Source: Flavobacterium sp. N2038 (GTDB taxonomy: Bacteria; Bacteroidota; Bacteroidia; Flavobacteriales; Flavobacteriaceae). Taken from it: a stretch of 64,000 nucleotides of DNA. The notes under the pieces are model-generated. The model ran no database searches and was not told where the DNA came from. It was given only the letters and a program-made list of their open reading frames with translations. This document shows, in pieces, positions 7,283-16,046 of the stretch. Positions within the stretch are counted from its first letter, which is position 1. Every line of letters begins with the position of its first letter. Where the stretch lies: the NCBI RefSeq assembly GCF_025947185.1, contig NZ_CP110001.1, positions 2,480,001 to 2,544,000 on the forward strand. The letters are read 5' to 3'. The translations under genes and the position numbers were made by a program.

Positions 7283-8701
7283 TTATCTCCAGCCACCGCC
7301 AAGAGCGCGATACAACTCGGTGTTGGCTGTTAATTGTTGTCTTTTGATATCTGCAAGTTCAAGTTCACTTTGCAATAAATTTGCCTGTGCGGTTAAAACT
7401 TCAAGATATTCTGCCATTCCATTTTTGAAAAGCAAATTGGCATTTTTAATTGCTTGTTGCAGTGTTTTTACTTTTTCCTGTAGAAAATATTCCTGTTGTT
7501 GTAATTTCTCAGTCACTACCAAAGCATCAGAAACCTCGCTTACAGCAATTAAAACTGACTGTCTGAAATTTAAAACTGCTTTTTCTCTTTCGGCAACAGC
7601 GATATTATATTGTGTTCTTACTTTTTTATTGTTCAGTAAAGGTTGTGTTAAGCCTCCTGCTACGGTACCAAAAAGAGAAGCAGGAATATTAAACCACGTA
7701 CTGGTTTCAAAAGAGTTCACGCCACCTTGTGCCGTAATTCTCAATGCCGGATACAAATCGGCTTTTGTGATTCCGACATTTGCATTGGCAATCTTTAATT
7801 CAAGTTCGGCACTTTTAACATCGGGTCTTCGGCTTACTAATGAAGACGGAATTCCTATTGTATTATCGTTTCTAATTGCGATTGCGTTTAAAAGTGTTGT
7901 TCTTTGTTTTGCAGTCGGGAAAGAACCAGTCAAAACGCTTAATGCATTTTCCTGAATGGCAATGTTTTGTTCCAACAACGGAATCAATTGCGCAGAGTTT
8001 AATTTCTGCGCTTCAGATTGCTGAATTGCCAATGAAGTTGCTTGTCCGGCGTCATATTTCAGTTTGATAATATTTGTTGTACTATCATTTAGCTGAAGGT
8101 TTTGTTTGGCGATATCCAATTGGGCATCCAGCATCAAAAGATTGTAGTATCCTCTTGAAACGTTGGCTACGATATTGGTTTGTAAAGCCTTTTTAACTTC
8201 GGCAGACTGAAGATATTCTGCGTAAGCGCCTTTTTTCTGATTTTTGATTTTCCCCCAAATATCAGCTTCCCATGAAAGTGTTGCTCCGGCTGAATAATCA
8301 TCAATGTGTTTTTGACCCAAAGCCTGATTTAGATTCATTCCCGTAAAACTATTGTCTGACGGATTACTGCTGCTTGCATTAACAAATAGATTAACCTGTG
8401 GTACATTTCCCCATTTAGACTGAGTAAATCTGTACTGTGCAATTTCGATATTTTTGGCAGCAATCTGTAAATCATTATTGCGGGCAATGGCACTGTCTAT
8501 TAACTGTACAACATCTTTTTCGGTATAGTAATTTTTCCATTCCAGATCGCCAATACTGGTTGTGTCTTTTGAAACAGCTGCATTCCTGAAATTTTCAGGA
8601 AATGCATCTTTTGGTGTTTCAATATCCTTTGATACCTTACAGGATATTAAGGTCGTGATCAAAATGGCGATCATCACGATTTTGGTTATATAATTTTTCA
8701 T
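7283..8701 (-). CDS. TolC-like outer-membrane efflux lipoprotein (NodT/OprM type)
   Basis: Outer-membrane channel of an RND tripartite pump. The frame is open to 8746, but the ATG at 8699-8701 gives MKNYITKIVMIAILITTLIS-Cys, a good lipoprotein signal with Cys21, so I start there (472 residues). Two internal OEP repeats are visible. Each has a long helical pair with N-L-Q-x-A-A-type (NNDLQIAAKNIEIAQ) or Y-N-x-A-V-A (TQYNIAVAEREKAVLNFRQSVLIAVSEVSDAL) sequence, and each is separated by the barrel strands. GIPSSLVSRRPDVKSAELELKIANANVGI is the signature between the repeats. It ends the tetR-MFP-RND-OMF operon. Confidence 0.92.
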   Translation of the reverse strand: MKNYITKIVMIAILITTLISCKVSKDIETPKDAFPENFRNAAVSKDTTSIGDLEWKNYYTEKDVVQLIDSAIARNNDLQIAAKNIEIAQYRFTQSKWGNVPQVNLFVNASSSNPSDNSFTGMNLNQALGQKHIDDYSAGATLSWEADIWGKIKNQKKGAYAEYLQSAEVKKALQTNIVANVSRGYYNLLMLDAQLDIAKQNLQLNDSTTNIIKLKYDAGQATSLAIQQSEAQKLNSAQLIPLLEQNIAIQENALSVLTGSFPTAKQRTTLLNAIAIRNDNTIGIPSSLVSRRPDVKSAELELKIANANVGITKADLYPALRITAQGGVNSFETSTWFNIPASLFGTVAGGLTQPLLNNKKVRTQYNIAVAEREKAVLNFRQSVLIAVSEVSDALVVTEKLQQQEYFLQEKVKTLQQAIKNANLLFKNGMAEYLEVLTAQANLLQSELELADIKRQQLTANTELYRALGGGWR

Positions 8702-8711
8702 TGTCTTTTTA

Positions 8712-8825
8712 TTAGATTTCTGTACAAGTATCTTTTCTGTTTTCAAGATCTTTCGAGATTCTGTATGATATATAGGCGATACCGAATATTACGGCTACCA
8801 AAACTGTCGTTATATAGTTTTCCAT
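8712..8825 (-). CDS. Candidate 37-residue single-span membrane peptide in the efflux operon
   Basis: ATG at 8823-8825 and TAA at 8712-8714 on the minus strand. The peptide starts MENYITTVLVAVIFGIAYIS, one hydrophobic span, then a basic/acidic cytosolic-type tail (YRISKDLENRKD). The ATG comes two nt after the stop codon of the pump gene, and the frame ends 10 nt before the lipoprotein start of the channel gene, so it fills the gap exactly. Small single-span partners of RND pumps are known (AcrZ of AcrB), but I see no sequence match and the link is inference. It could also be spurious. It is too short for usual gene callers. Confidence 0.5.
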   Translation of the reverse strand: MENYITTVLVAVIFGIAYISYRISKDLENRKDTCTEI

Positions 8826-8827
8826 TT

Positions 8828-11800
8828 TTATTTTTCTTCGTTATGAATTACGGCAACTGGTTTTCCAGAAACTCGTTCTTGTAAATGCTGGAAGATGATG
8901 AATAAAACAGGAATGATAAACAATCCTAGAATTACTCCTGAAATCATACCTCCGGCGGCACCAATACTTATAGAGTGGTTACCTTGAGCAGATGGTCCTT
9001 TGGCACTCATCATGGGTACTAAACCAACAATAAAGGCAAGTGACGTCATGATAATTGGTCGTAAACGTAATTTTGCAGCATCGATTGAAGCTCTGATTAA
9101 CGCTTGTCCCGATTTTCTTTTCTGCACGGCAAATTCGACGATCAGGATGGCATTTTTGGCAAGAAGTCCAATCAGCATGACCAGGGCAACTTGCACATAA
9201 ATATTGTTTTCAATACCAGTTAAACCAATAGCTACGAATACTCCAAAAATACCTGCAGGGATTGATAAGATCACCGCCAAAGGAAGGATATAACTCTCAT
9301 ACTGTGCAGCAAGTAGGAAATAAACGAATATCAAACACAGTAAGAAAATTGTAGCCGATTGCCCTCCGGAAGAAATCTCCTCACGGGTTTGGCCCGAGAA
9401 TTCAAACCCGTAACCTGCAGGTAATTGTTGTGCTGCTACTTCTTCAATTGCTTTAATGGCATCTCCGGAACTAAATCCTGGTTTCGGAATTGCATTAATA
9501 GAAATTGAGTTAAATAAATTATATCGTGAAGCGGTTTCAGAACCATAAATACGAGTTAGCTTAACTAAAGTATTTATGGGCACCATTTCGCCAGTTTTGT
9601 TTTTTACAAATACACGATCAATTGCTGTTGGATCTGCTCTGTCGGCAATATCAGCCTGAACAACCACACGGTAATATTTACCAAATCGGTTAAAGTCTGA
9701 TGCCTGTGCACTACCAAAATACGCCTGCATGGTTTGTAAAATGTCTTTTACATTTACGCCTAACTGATTGGCTTTTTCGTCATTGATATCCAATTGTAAT
9801 TGAGGATAATCGGCTTTGAAACTTGTAAAGGCAACCGCAATTTCCGGACGTTTCATTAATTCGCCAATGAAATTTTGAGATATACCACTAAACTTATCCA
9901 GTTTTCCTCCAGTTTTATCTTGTAAAACTAAATCTAAAGCCTCAACATTACTAAATCCGGGTACAGTTGGGAAACTGAAGACGAAGAAACTTCCGCCCGA
10001 AATAGTTCCCAGTTTACCACGAACCTGATTCATGATTTCGTCAATATTTTTAATATCGCCGCGTTCTTCGTTTGGTTTAAGCAATACGAAAACAACTGCA
10101 GATGATGGACTAGTAGAATTGGTCAATAAGTTAAAACCTGAAATAGCGGTTACAAATCGTGAAGCATCTAATGCTTTTAAAGTATTCTCTGCTTCAGTCA
10201 TTACTTTTTGAGTTCCGTCTAATGATGTTCCGGATGGGGTGTTAACTGCGATAGCAATAAATCCCTGATCTTCTGTTGGAATAAATCCTGCAGGAGTTGT
10301 TTTAACCATTACAATAGTTGCAACTGTAATTAATGCTAACCCTCCTAAACTCAACCATTTTCTTCTGATTAAGAATTTCAATCCGCCAACATAACGATTG
10401 GTTAGCGATTCAAAACTGCTGTTAAAAGCGGTAAAGAATTTTTCTTTAAATCCTTTTTTCTCATGCGATCCATTTGTGCCGTGTGCTCCGTGATTATCTT
10501 TTAAGAATAATGCTGCAAGTGCCGGACTCAATGTTAAGGCATTAACGGCCGAAATTACAATTGCAATGGCCATCGTAAAGGCAAACTGACGATAGAAAAC
10601 TCCTGTTGAGCCTTCCATAAAACCAACCGGCAGGAATACAGCAGCCATTACCAGCGTAATCGAGATAATAGCACCCGTGATTTCGTGCATTGCTTCATGT
10701 GTGGCGATTTTTGGAGACAAGCGTTTGTGTTCCATTTTCGCATGCACCGCTTCGACTACCACAATGGCATCATCGACCACAATACCAATCGCCAGAATTA
10801 ATGCGAAAAGCGTTAAAAGGTTGATCGAAAATCCGAATAACTGCATGAAGAAGAACGTTCCTAAAATTGCTACAGGTACAGCAATAGCCGGGATTAATGT
10901 TGATCTAAAATCTTGCAGGAAGATAAATACCACAATAAATACCAATATAAAAGCTTCTAGTAAAGTATGCTCAACTTGTTCGATCGATTGATCCAGAGAA
11001 ACTTTTGTACTATAGAAAATATTGTGTTTTATTCCTTTAGGGAAATCTTTAGAAGCCTTTTCCATCATTTTATTGATGGCAATCTGAATATCATTAGAAT
11101 TTGAACCTGCTAACTGAATAACCCCAATTACAACTCCTTTTTTACCATTTAAACGGGTTAAACTGTTATAAGAATAGGCACCAAGCTCCACTCTCGCAAC
11201 ATCTTTAAGACGAAGGACAGAACCATCAGGATTAGAACGTATAGCAATATTTTGATAATCTTCTGGTTTGGTAAGTTTACCTTTGTATTTAATTACGTAC
11301 TCAAAAACCTCTTTACTTCTTTCTCCAAATTTACCTGGAGCAGCTTCCAGGCTTTTGTCCTGAATGGCCGCCATAACTTCATTTGGAGTTACCTTGTAAG
11401 TAGACATTTGTGTTGGATTTAACCAAACACGCATAGAGTAATCTTTTACACCACCAAAAATACTGGCAGAACCCACACCCGGAATACGTTTAAGCTCGGG
11501 AATAATATTGATTTGAGCATAATTGGCAACAAAAGTCTGATCGTATTTTGATTCATCATCAGTATACATACCAATAGCCATGATGAAACTATTTTGTTGT
11601 TTAGCTGTAATAATACCTTGTTGCACAACCTCTGCCGGAAGCTGGCTTGTAGCCTGAGCAACCCTGTTTTGTACGTTTACTGCAGCCTGATCAGCATTTG
11701 TTCCTAATTTAAAGAAAACAGTAATAGCCAAACTACCATCGTTACTTGCTGTAGAACTCATGTAAGTCATGTTTTCTACACCATTTATAGATTCTTCGAT

Positions 11801-11992
11801 AGAAGGTGCAACAGAACGTAAAACCGTTTCTGCATTTGCCCCCGGATATACTGCCGTTACCAAAACCGATGGTGGCGCAATATCAGGAAACTGTTGTAAA
11901 GGCAGTTTAGTTAAACCAAGTACACCCAGGATCACCAATAAAATGGAGATTACAGTTGCCAGTACTGGTCTTTGTATAAATATTTTGAACAT
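8828..11992 (-). CDS. RND multidrug efflux pump, HAE1 (AcrB-like) family
   Basis: Inner-membrane proton-driven exporter of 1054 residues, the normal length. It starts MFKIFIQRPVLATVISILLV, the usual TM1. The proton-relay aspartates are present as Asp407-Asp408 in GIVVDDAIVVVEAVHAKMEH (TM4), at the same positions as in AcrB. A second half-repeat has TM7 near residue 545 and the loop GFIPTEDQGFIAIAVNTP. The periplasmic porter and docking regions have the usual spacing. It follows the adaptor gene by 10 nt and works with the adaptor and outer-membrane channel on either side. The substrate range cannot be read from sequence. Transcription is probably repressed by the TetR protein encoded upstream. 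Confidence 0.95.
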   Translation of the reverse strand: MFKIFIQRPVLATVISILLVILGVLGLTKLPLQQFPDIAPPSVLVTAVYPGANAETVLRSVAPSIEESINGVENMTYMSSTASNDGSLAITVFFKLGTNADQAAVNVQNRVAQATSQLPAEVVQQGIITAKQQNSFIMAIGMYTDDESKYDQTFVANYAQINIIPELKRIPGVGSASIFGGVKDYSMRVWLNPTQMSTYKVTPNEVMAAIQDKSLEAAPGKFGERSKEVFEYVIKYKGKLTKPEDYQNIAIRSNPDGSVLRLKDVARVELGAYSYNSLTRLNGKKGVVIGVIQLAGSNSNDIQIAINKMMEKASKDFPKGIKHNIFYSTKVSLDQSIEQVEHTLLEAFILVFIVVFIFLQDFRSTLIPAIAVPVAILGTFFFMQLFGFSINLLTLFALILAIGIVVDDAIVVVEAVHAKMEHKRLSPKIATHEAMHEITGAIISITLVMAAVFLPVGFMEGSTGVFYRQFAFTMAIAIVISAVNALTLSPALAALFLKDNHGAHGTNGSHEKKGFKEKFFTAFNSSFESLTNRYVGGLKFLIRRKWLSLGGLALITVATIVMVKTTPAGFIPTEDQGFIAIAVNTPSGTSLDGTQKVMTEAENTLKALDASRFVTAISGFNLLTNSTSPSSAVVFVLLKPNEERGDIKNIDEIMNQVRGKLGTISGGSFFVFSFPTVPGFSNVEALDLVLQDKTGGKLDKFSGISQNFIGELMKRPEIAVAFTSFKADYPQLQLDINDEKANQLGVNVKDILQTMQAYFGSAQASDFNRFGKYYRVVVQADIADRADPTAIDRVFVKNKTGEMVPINTLVKLTRIYGSETASRYNLFNSISINAIPKPGFSSGDAIKAIEEVAAQQLPAGYGFEFSGQTREEISSGGQSATIFLLCLIFVYFLLAAQYESYILPLAVILSIPAGIFGVFVAIGLTGIENNIYVQVALVMLIGLLAKNAILIVEFAVQKRKSGQALIRASIDAAKLRLRPIIMTSLAFIVGLVPMMSAKGPSAQGNHSISIGAAGGMISGVILGLFIIPVLFIIFQHLQERVSGKPVAVIHNEEK

Positions 11993-12002
11993 TTTTGTAG
12001 AA

Positions 12003-13145
12003 TTATTTTTTATTAGTTACTTCGGCAACGCTGGCTGATTTTTGAGGCTGGATTGCTTGTCCGTCCTGAAGTTTATCAATACCGCTTAATACGATTTGGT
12101 CACCTGTTTTTACACCTTCTTTTATTAAATAATTGGTACCGCTTTTACCCACAACTGTAATAGGCATTTTGGTTACTTTGTTGTCTTTACCTACCGTGAA
12201 AACAAATACTTTATCCTGCATTTCGACTGTAGCAGCCTGCGGAACTAAAATGGCATCATCGTGTTGTAATCCTAAACGAATTTTTCCTGTGTTTCCAGAA
12301 CGCAATGTCCCGTTTGCGTTAGGAAAAGTGGCTCTAATCGTGATAGCTCCGGTTGTTTTATCAAACTGTCCGTCTACCATATCGATTTTTCCGGTTTGCG
12401 GATAAGCATTGTTATCAGCAAGAATTAAAGTTACTGGAGGTAATTTTTTGATTTTATCGCCAAGAGAACTTCCGGCGTATTGCGCTTTAAAGTTGATGAA
12501 ATCAGTTTCGCCCAAAGAGAAATAAGCAAATACTTCATGAACATCTGATAAAGTTGTTAAAGCCTCAACATCAGAAGCAGAAACCAGACTTCCTTGTTTT
12601 TTAGGCAATCTTCCTATGTACCCGCTTACAGGAGCTGTAACATTTGTATATCCTAAATTAATTTTGGCAGAACCTACCATTGCTTTTGCTTGCTCAATAT
12701 TGGCAGCAGCAATTTTTTGAGAAGCTTTAGCTGTTTTTAACTGATAATCAGAAACTACTTTGTTTTGAACTAAAGGAGTTAATTTATCAACTTCTAACTG
12801 TGCGTTGATTAAAGCAGCTTCGGCAGCATGAAGATTAGCCAAAGCATTATTTAACTGCTCGCGAAACGGACGTTCGTTTATTTTAAACAATGTTTGTCCT
12901 TTGCTTACATAAGCACCTTCGTCTACATAAACTCTTTCAAGATTTCCGCTTACTTGCGGACGAATTTCTACGTCTACAGTTCCTTGTATTGCAGCAGGAT
13001 ATTCAGCGTCTGTGGTGGTGTTTGCACTTGTTATTGCCAACACTGGTAAAACCGGTGGAGCAGGAGCAGCAGGCGCCTGATTTTTATCGGCACAGCTGCT
13101 TAATACTAATGCCAGAATAAAACTGGTTATAATTACATTTTTCAT
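12003..13145 (-). CDS. RND periplasmic adaptor (MFP, AcrA-like) lipoprotein
   Basis: Membrane fusion protein linking the pump to the outer-membrane channel. The frame opens at 13220, but the first 25 codons lack a secretion signal. MKNVIITSFILALVLSS-Cys from the ATG at 13145 is a lipoprotein signal (Cys18), giving 380 residues. A lipoyl half is seen in VEIRPQVSGNLERVYVDEGAYVSKGQTLFKIN, then an alpha-hairpin (LANLHAAEAALINAQLEVDKLTPLVQ) and the second lipoyl half (GYTNVTAPVSGYIGRLPKKQGSLV). Beta-barrel and membrane-proximal domains follow. It is the first structural gene of the operon, behind four operator copies. Confidence 0.93.
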   Translation of the reverse strand: MKNVIITSFILALVLSSCADKNQAPAAPAPPVLPVLAITSANTTTDAEYPAAIQGTVDVEIRPQVSGNLERVYVDEGAYVSKGQTLFKINERPFREQLNNALANLHAAEAALINAQLEVDKLTPLVQNKVVSDYQLKTAKASQKIAAANIEQAKAMVGSAKINLGYTNVTAPVSGYIGRLPKKQGSLVSASDVEALTTLSDVHEVFAYFSLGETDFINFKAQYAGSSLGDKIKKLPPVTLILADNNAYPQTGKIDMVDGQFDKTTGAITIRATFPNANGTLRSGNTGKIRLGLQHDDAILVPQAATVEMQDKVFVFTVGKDNKVTKMPITVVGKSGTNYLIKEGVKTGDQIVLSGIDKLQDGQAIQPQKSASVAEVTNKK

Positions 13146-13235
13146 TTTCATTATGGTTTTAATTGGTTGAACATTCTCTCGGGTTAAATTTTGTGGTATT
13201 CTGGAATTCTCGGGATTCATATTTAATTAAATTAA

Positions 13236-13450
13236 ATTATCTAACATTGTTAAGTCAAAGTGCGTAATTTTCCATTTAATAAGCCCTTTAAGATTTTATC
13301 TCAAAATCGGTATTAAATTATTTATCACTGTTAAGTAAGAGAGTAAAAAACTCGATATTACTTGATTAAATTTTCTAACAGTGTTAAGTTAAGGTTATAA
13401 AAAAAAGGATTTTATATTACCCAATTAAATTGTTTTACACTGTTAAGTAA
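13236..13450. promoter_or_regulatory. Array of four TetR-type operators before the efflux operon
   Basis: Four copies of an imperfect palindrome around TAACA-N-TGTTA, all followed by AAGT. They are CTAACATTGTTAAGT (13241), TATCACTGTTAAGT (13323), CTAACAGTGTTAAGT (13375) and TTACACTGTTAAGT (13434), each preceded by an AAATT tract. Spacings between equal positions are 81, 53 and 59 bp. They fill the interval between the tetR stop codon and the adaptor gene. A fifth copy precedes tetR itself. Repression by the TetR protein is inferred from position and form. Confidence 0.75.
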
Positions 13451-13465
13451 AATTTGAAAAAAAAA

Positions 13466-14059
13466 CTATTGTATTGATTTGATGATACCGCCAATGGCAT
13501 CTTTCAAAATTTGATTGTTAATTGTTTCTAATATATCACTTTTGTTAATGATATTAATAGCGATTAAACCGTGAATTACAGAAAAGAACGTAAAATATTT
13601 CTGCTTGACGACTTCTTCAGTTGGATTACTGTTTTTCATGATTTCTGCAATAACAGCAACGAATAATCTGTAAGGCGCTTCCGAAGCAGAACATCGCTGA
13701 GAACAACAGCTCATTTGAACACCAAACATTACCTGATACATTTCGGTATCGGTAAAAGCAAAATCCCAATACGCCATCCACATGGCTTCTAATTGATCTT
13801 CCGGTTTTTCAAATTTGGCTCTTGCTTTCTCTAATTCTTTTGTCAGTTTAATGAAACCCTTTCCGGTTAATTCCTGTAGAATGGCATCTTTATTAGAGAA
13901 ATATTCATAAATAATAGGGGCAGTATATTCGATTCTGTCGGCAATTTTACGCATACTCAAACCATTCCAGCCGTCTTCTTTTACGATATCATAAGCAGCG
14001 CCAAGAATATTATTTCTTGTCTCTTCTTTTTGTCTTAAAATTCGATCTTTACTAGCCAT
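13466..14059 (-). CDS. TetR/AcrR family repressor of the efflux operon
   Basis: A 197-residue regulator. The N-terminal helix-turn-helix is typical: NILGAAYDIVKEDGWNGLSMRKIADRIEYTAPIIYEYFSNKDAILQEL at about residues 17-64. The C-terminal ligand-binding domain (QLEAMWMAYWDFAFTDTEMYQVMFG and beyond) resembles the WHG-type domain. A Cys-Cys-Ser-Gln-Arg-Cys cluster occurs at about residues 117-122, an unusual feature that might sense thiol-reactive compounds or metal; this is inference only. One operator copy precedes its own gene and four follow it, so it likely controls itself and the pump genes. Confidence 0.9.
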   Translation of the reverse strand: MASKDRILRQKEETRNNILGAAYDIVKEDGWNGLSMRKIADRIEYTAPIIYEYFSNKDAILQELTGKGFIKLTKELEKARAKFEKPEDQLEAMWMAYWDFAFTDTEMYQVMFGVQMSCCSQRCSASEAPYRLFVAVIAEIMKNSNPTEEVVKQKYFTFFSVIHGLIAINIINKSDILETINNQILKDAIGGIIKSIQ

Positions 14060-14073
14060 TTTATTCGAGTATT

Positions 14074-14095
14074 AAATTGTTTAACACTGTTAGGC
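14074..14095. promoter_or_regulatory. TetR operator copy 5, before tetR
   Basis: AAATTGTTTAACACTGTTAGG carries the same AAATT tract and TAACA-N-TGTTA core as the four copies at 13236-13450. It lies 15 nt upstream of the tetR start, a position that suits autorepression. Confidence 0.72.
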
Positions 14096-14373
14096 AAATG
14101 TATGGCGGTTTTTCGAATTATAAAATATTTTTGCCATAATATTTTCTTATCGTACAATAAGCGCTTTAAAAATGTTTTGCGAAGCCTTTATTTTATTGAA
14201 GTTTTAATTGGAATAATTTTTTAAGGAGCAAGAAAATTTCGGTTTTTCAAGAACATTTGTCCTGCTCTTCACTATATCTTTTATGCCGAACCCCGGCATA
14301 AAAGGATACCGTTTCGATCAGGGCTAAGAGAGATGGTGTATTTTTTCATTAGATTTTCCATCTAGTTTGTCAT

Positions 14374-14473
14374 GTCATTTCGAGAAACGAGAAATCTTCG
14401 TAAGTAGCTCGACAAAGATTATCGATTTAAATTGCGGAGTTTCTTGTGAAGATTTCTCGTTTCTCGAAATGAC
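14374..14473. repeat. 100-bp inverted-repeat element, copy 1
   Basis: A perfect 26-bp inverted repeat (14374-14399 against 14448-14473, beginning GTCATTTCGAGAAACGAG) encloses about 48 bp. A closely related element lies at 17371-17480, including the unpaired middle (CGTAAGTAGCTCGACAAAGATT). No reading frame inside. It fits the dispersed non-coding repeats of flavobacteria, possibly MITE-like. The 14060-14546 spacer otherwise holds only tetR operator 5, another half-repeat at 14506-14523 and no gene. Confidence 0.8.
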
Positions 14474-14546
14474 AAACAGAACACAAAAAGCGCACAGTTT
14501 TGTCAGGCTAAGCAAAGTCGAAGCCTCCATTGATAATGGACAATCC

Positions 14547-14845
14547 TTATTTTACGGGATATTTTTCTGGATTTTGTGAAGTATGAAAAACAGCATTTAA
14601 AAATACCGTTTTTGATAATTCATCAACAATGAAAAATGCGACGTATGGAAATTTTTTAAATGGAAGATAGCGATAATTACTATCGTGAAATTGATAGAAA
14701 GGATTTAACTGTAAGGCTTTGTAAACCTTTTATAATCATTAAGAAAATCCAGGGCAACTTTTCTGCTAACTTTTAAAATATAATATTCTATAGCTTCCTC
14801 AATATTTTTTAATGCAATTGGAGAAACTATAATCTTATAAGTCAT
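14547..14845 (-). pseudogene. ParE/RelE-family toxin gene broken by a one-base frameshift
   Basis: Minus-strand ATG at 14843-14845 opens MTYKIIVSPIALKNIEEAIE, the usual ParE/RelE start (strand, then the helix with N-I-E-E-A-x-x-Y-Y). The frame stops early after KRFTKPYS. In the next frame the protein continues as VYKALQLNPFYQF, YRYLPFKKFPYVAFFIVDE and a normal C-terminal strand, ending at TAA 14547-14549. The full span is 299 nt, one base short of 100 codons. A deleted A in the AAAA run at 14728-14731 would explain it. The start overlaps the stop region of the antitoxin gene. A sequencing error cannot be excluded. Confidence 0.75.
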
Positions 14846-15062
14846 ATTTCTTTTTTAAATCAGTATAGACATAGTCAGCATCAGTATAAAGGTTTTTATC
14901 TGAAATAATTTGATCATTTAATATATTCTGTTGTTCTTCAGATAACTCATATGGTTTTACATTAGCTATCTCAAATTTAATCTTTAGTGCTTTCATAAAA
15001 GCTTTTACAGCTTCTATTTGAGAAGCGTCTTCTGTATATGCTGTGATGTTAATTGCTTGCAT
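14835..15062 (-). CDS. Antitoxin-like protein of a type II toxin-antitoxin pair (DUF2683-like)
   Basis: A 75-residue acidic protein. The start MQAINITAYTEDASQIEAVKAF and ALKIKFEI match the short DUF2683-type proteins that pair with RelE/ParE toxins in Bacteroidota. The C-terminal half is helical and would wrap the toxin (PYELSEEQQNILNDQI). The stop overlaps the toxin start by 11 nt, the usual coupled order of antitoxin then toxin. As the toxin frame is broken, the antitoxin may be a relic or may act in trans. Confidence 0.72.
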   Translation of the reverse strand: MQAINITAYTEDASQIEAVKAFMKALKIKFEIANVKPYELSEEQQNILNDQIISDKNLYTDADYVYTDLKKKYDL

Positions 15063-15259
15063 GATATTAATGTACTAAAGTTGATTAACAAAGTTAAGAC
15101 AAAAGTCTAATCTACATGTTAATCTCTATAAATTATTTATTTCTTCGTTAGTGCAAATTGCAATTTTTCATAAAATTACAAAAAAACATTTGGCTAAAGC
15201 CTCAACAAATAATCACAAATAAACCTCCGGCTAAAGCAGGAGGCTACTGATTATTTTGT

Positions 15260-15604
15260 TTACTTCAAAATGACAACCTCCTCCGGAATCATAAACAAAA
15301 GCGTACAGCCAGTTCTGGAAAACACAGAATGCGTACTTCCCGGAGGCATGTACAAATAATCACCTGCTTTAAGTTCGTCTTTTCCGGAGCGCACTTCACC
15401 TTCGAGAACGTAGATTTCTTCGCCCGCGGGATGCACGTGATTTGGGTACGAAGCGCCAGGTTCAAATTTTAAAAGAAAAGTAGGAGGGCGGTTTGTGGTT
15501 GTATCAAAGCGTAATACTTTAGCATAAATTCCGTCTGTTTTTACACCTTCTTCTTTAAGAGGTTTCCACTCTAATTCATTGCTTTTTGTGATTTTAGTTT
15601 CCAT
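15260..15604 (-). CDS. Cupin-domain protein
   Basis: A 114-residue single-domain cupin, ChrR-like. Motif 1 is NHVHPAGEEIYVLEGEV, with two histidines and a glutamate to bind a metal. Motif 2 is PPGSTHSVFSRTG, with one histidine. The first segment, LEWKPLKEEGVKTDGIYAKVLRFD, is typical of small cupins with anti-sigma-factor-like or oxygenase-like roles. No signal peptide, so it is cytoplasmic. It follows the DoxX gene by 16 nt and is probably co-transcribed with it. Its activity (isomerase, dioxygenase or sensor) cannot be told. Confidence 0.85.
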   Translation of the reverse strand: METKITKSNELEWKPLKEEGVKTDGIYAKVLRFDTTTNRPPTFLLKFEPGASYPNHVHPAGEEIYVLEGEVRSGKDELKAGDYLYMPPGSTHSVFSRTGCTLLFMIPEEVVILK

Positions 15605-15620
15605 ATGTATTCAAATTTAA

Positions 15621-16046
15621 TTAGTTAATTTTCAAAAGATATTCGTCTAAACTCCATCGGTATTTGTCGGAGGTGGCTAAAAGAAAAGCGCCCGTAGAAA
15701 AAACAAATACAGAATAATCAAGAGGATCTTTAATTCCGAAGGAATAAGTCATGGCCAACGCAAATAGAAAAGTTAAGATTGAAGCGCCTATAGCAGTTTT
15801 TCTTGTTTGATATCCGATTAAGAGGAAAACAGCAAATAAGGCCTCCAGAAAAGTGCTGGCTATTGCAATTGACGGAATGAAACTTTTAGGCAAAAAAGAA
15901 TTTACTTTTTCGGCATAAGACAAAAAATTTTCCCAGCCAGAAGATTGTTTTCCCAGCAAACCTAACCGACTAGAAACGGCAGATAAAAACCCAATTGCCA
16001 TTGCGATTCGTAAAAGCAAAATGGCATAATCCTGATATCTTTTCAT
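15621..16046 (-). CDS. DoxX family membrane protein
   Basis: A 141-residue protein with four predicted membrane segments: DYAILLLRIAMAIGFLSAV, FIPSIAIASTFLEALFAVFLLIGY, TAIGASILTFLFALAMTYSF and YSVFVFSTGAFLLATS. The R-I-A-M-A near the start and F-L-E-A-L-F-A-V-F-L-L-I-G are common in DoxX/MauE-like proteins. The biochemical role of this family is poorly known; some members act in thiol or redox stress complexes. It pairs with the cupin gene, and an AraC regulator lies upstream on the same strand. Confidence 0.85.
   Translation of the reverse strand: MKRYQDYAILLLRIAMAIGFLSAVSSRLGLLGKQSSGWENFLSYAEKVNSFLPKSFIPSIAIASTFLEALFAVFLLIGYQTRKTAIGASILTFLFALAMTYSFGIKDPLDYSVFVFSTGAFLLATSDKYRWSLDEYLLKIN

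Noticed and set aside
10677..10991. Antisense frames inside the first pump gene
   Set aside because: Shadows of a well-supported coding frame with no start signal or family match. The same holds for other antisense frames in long genes.
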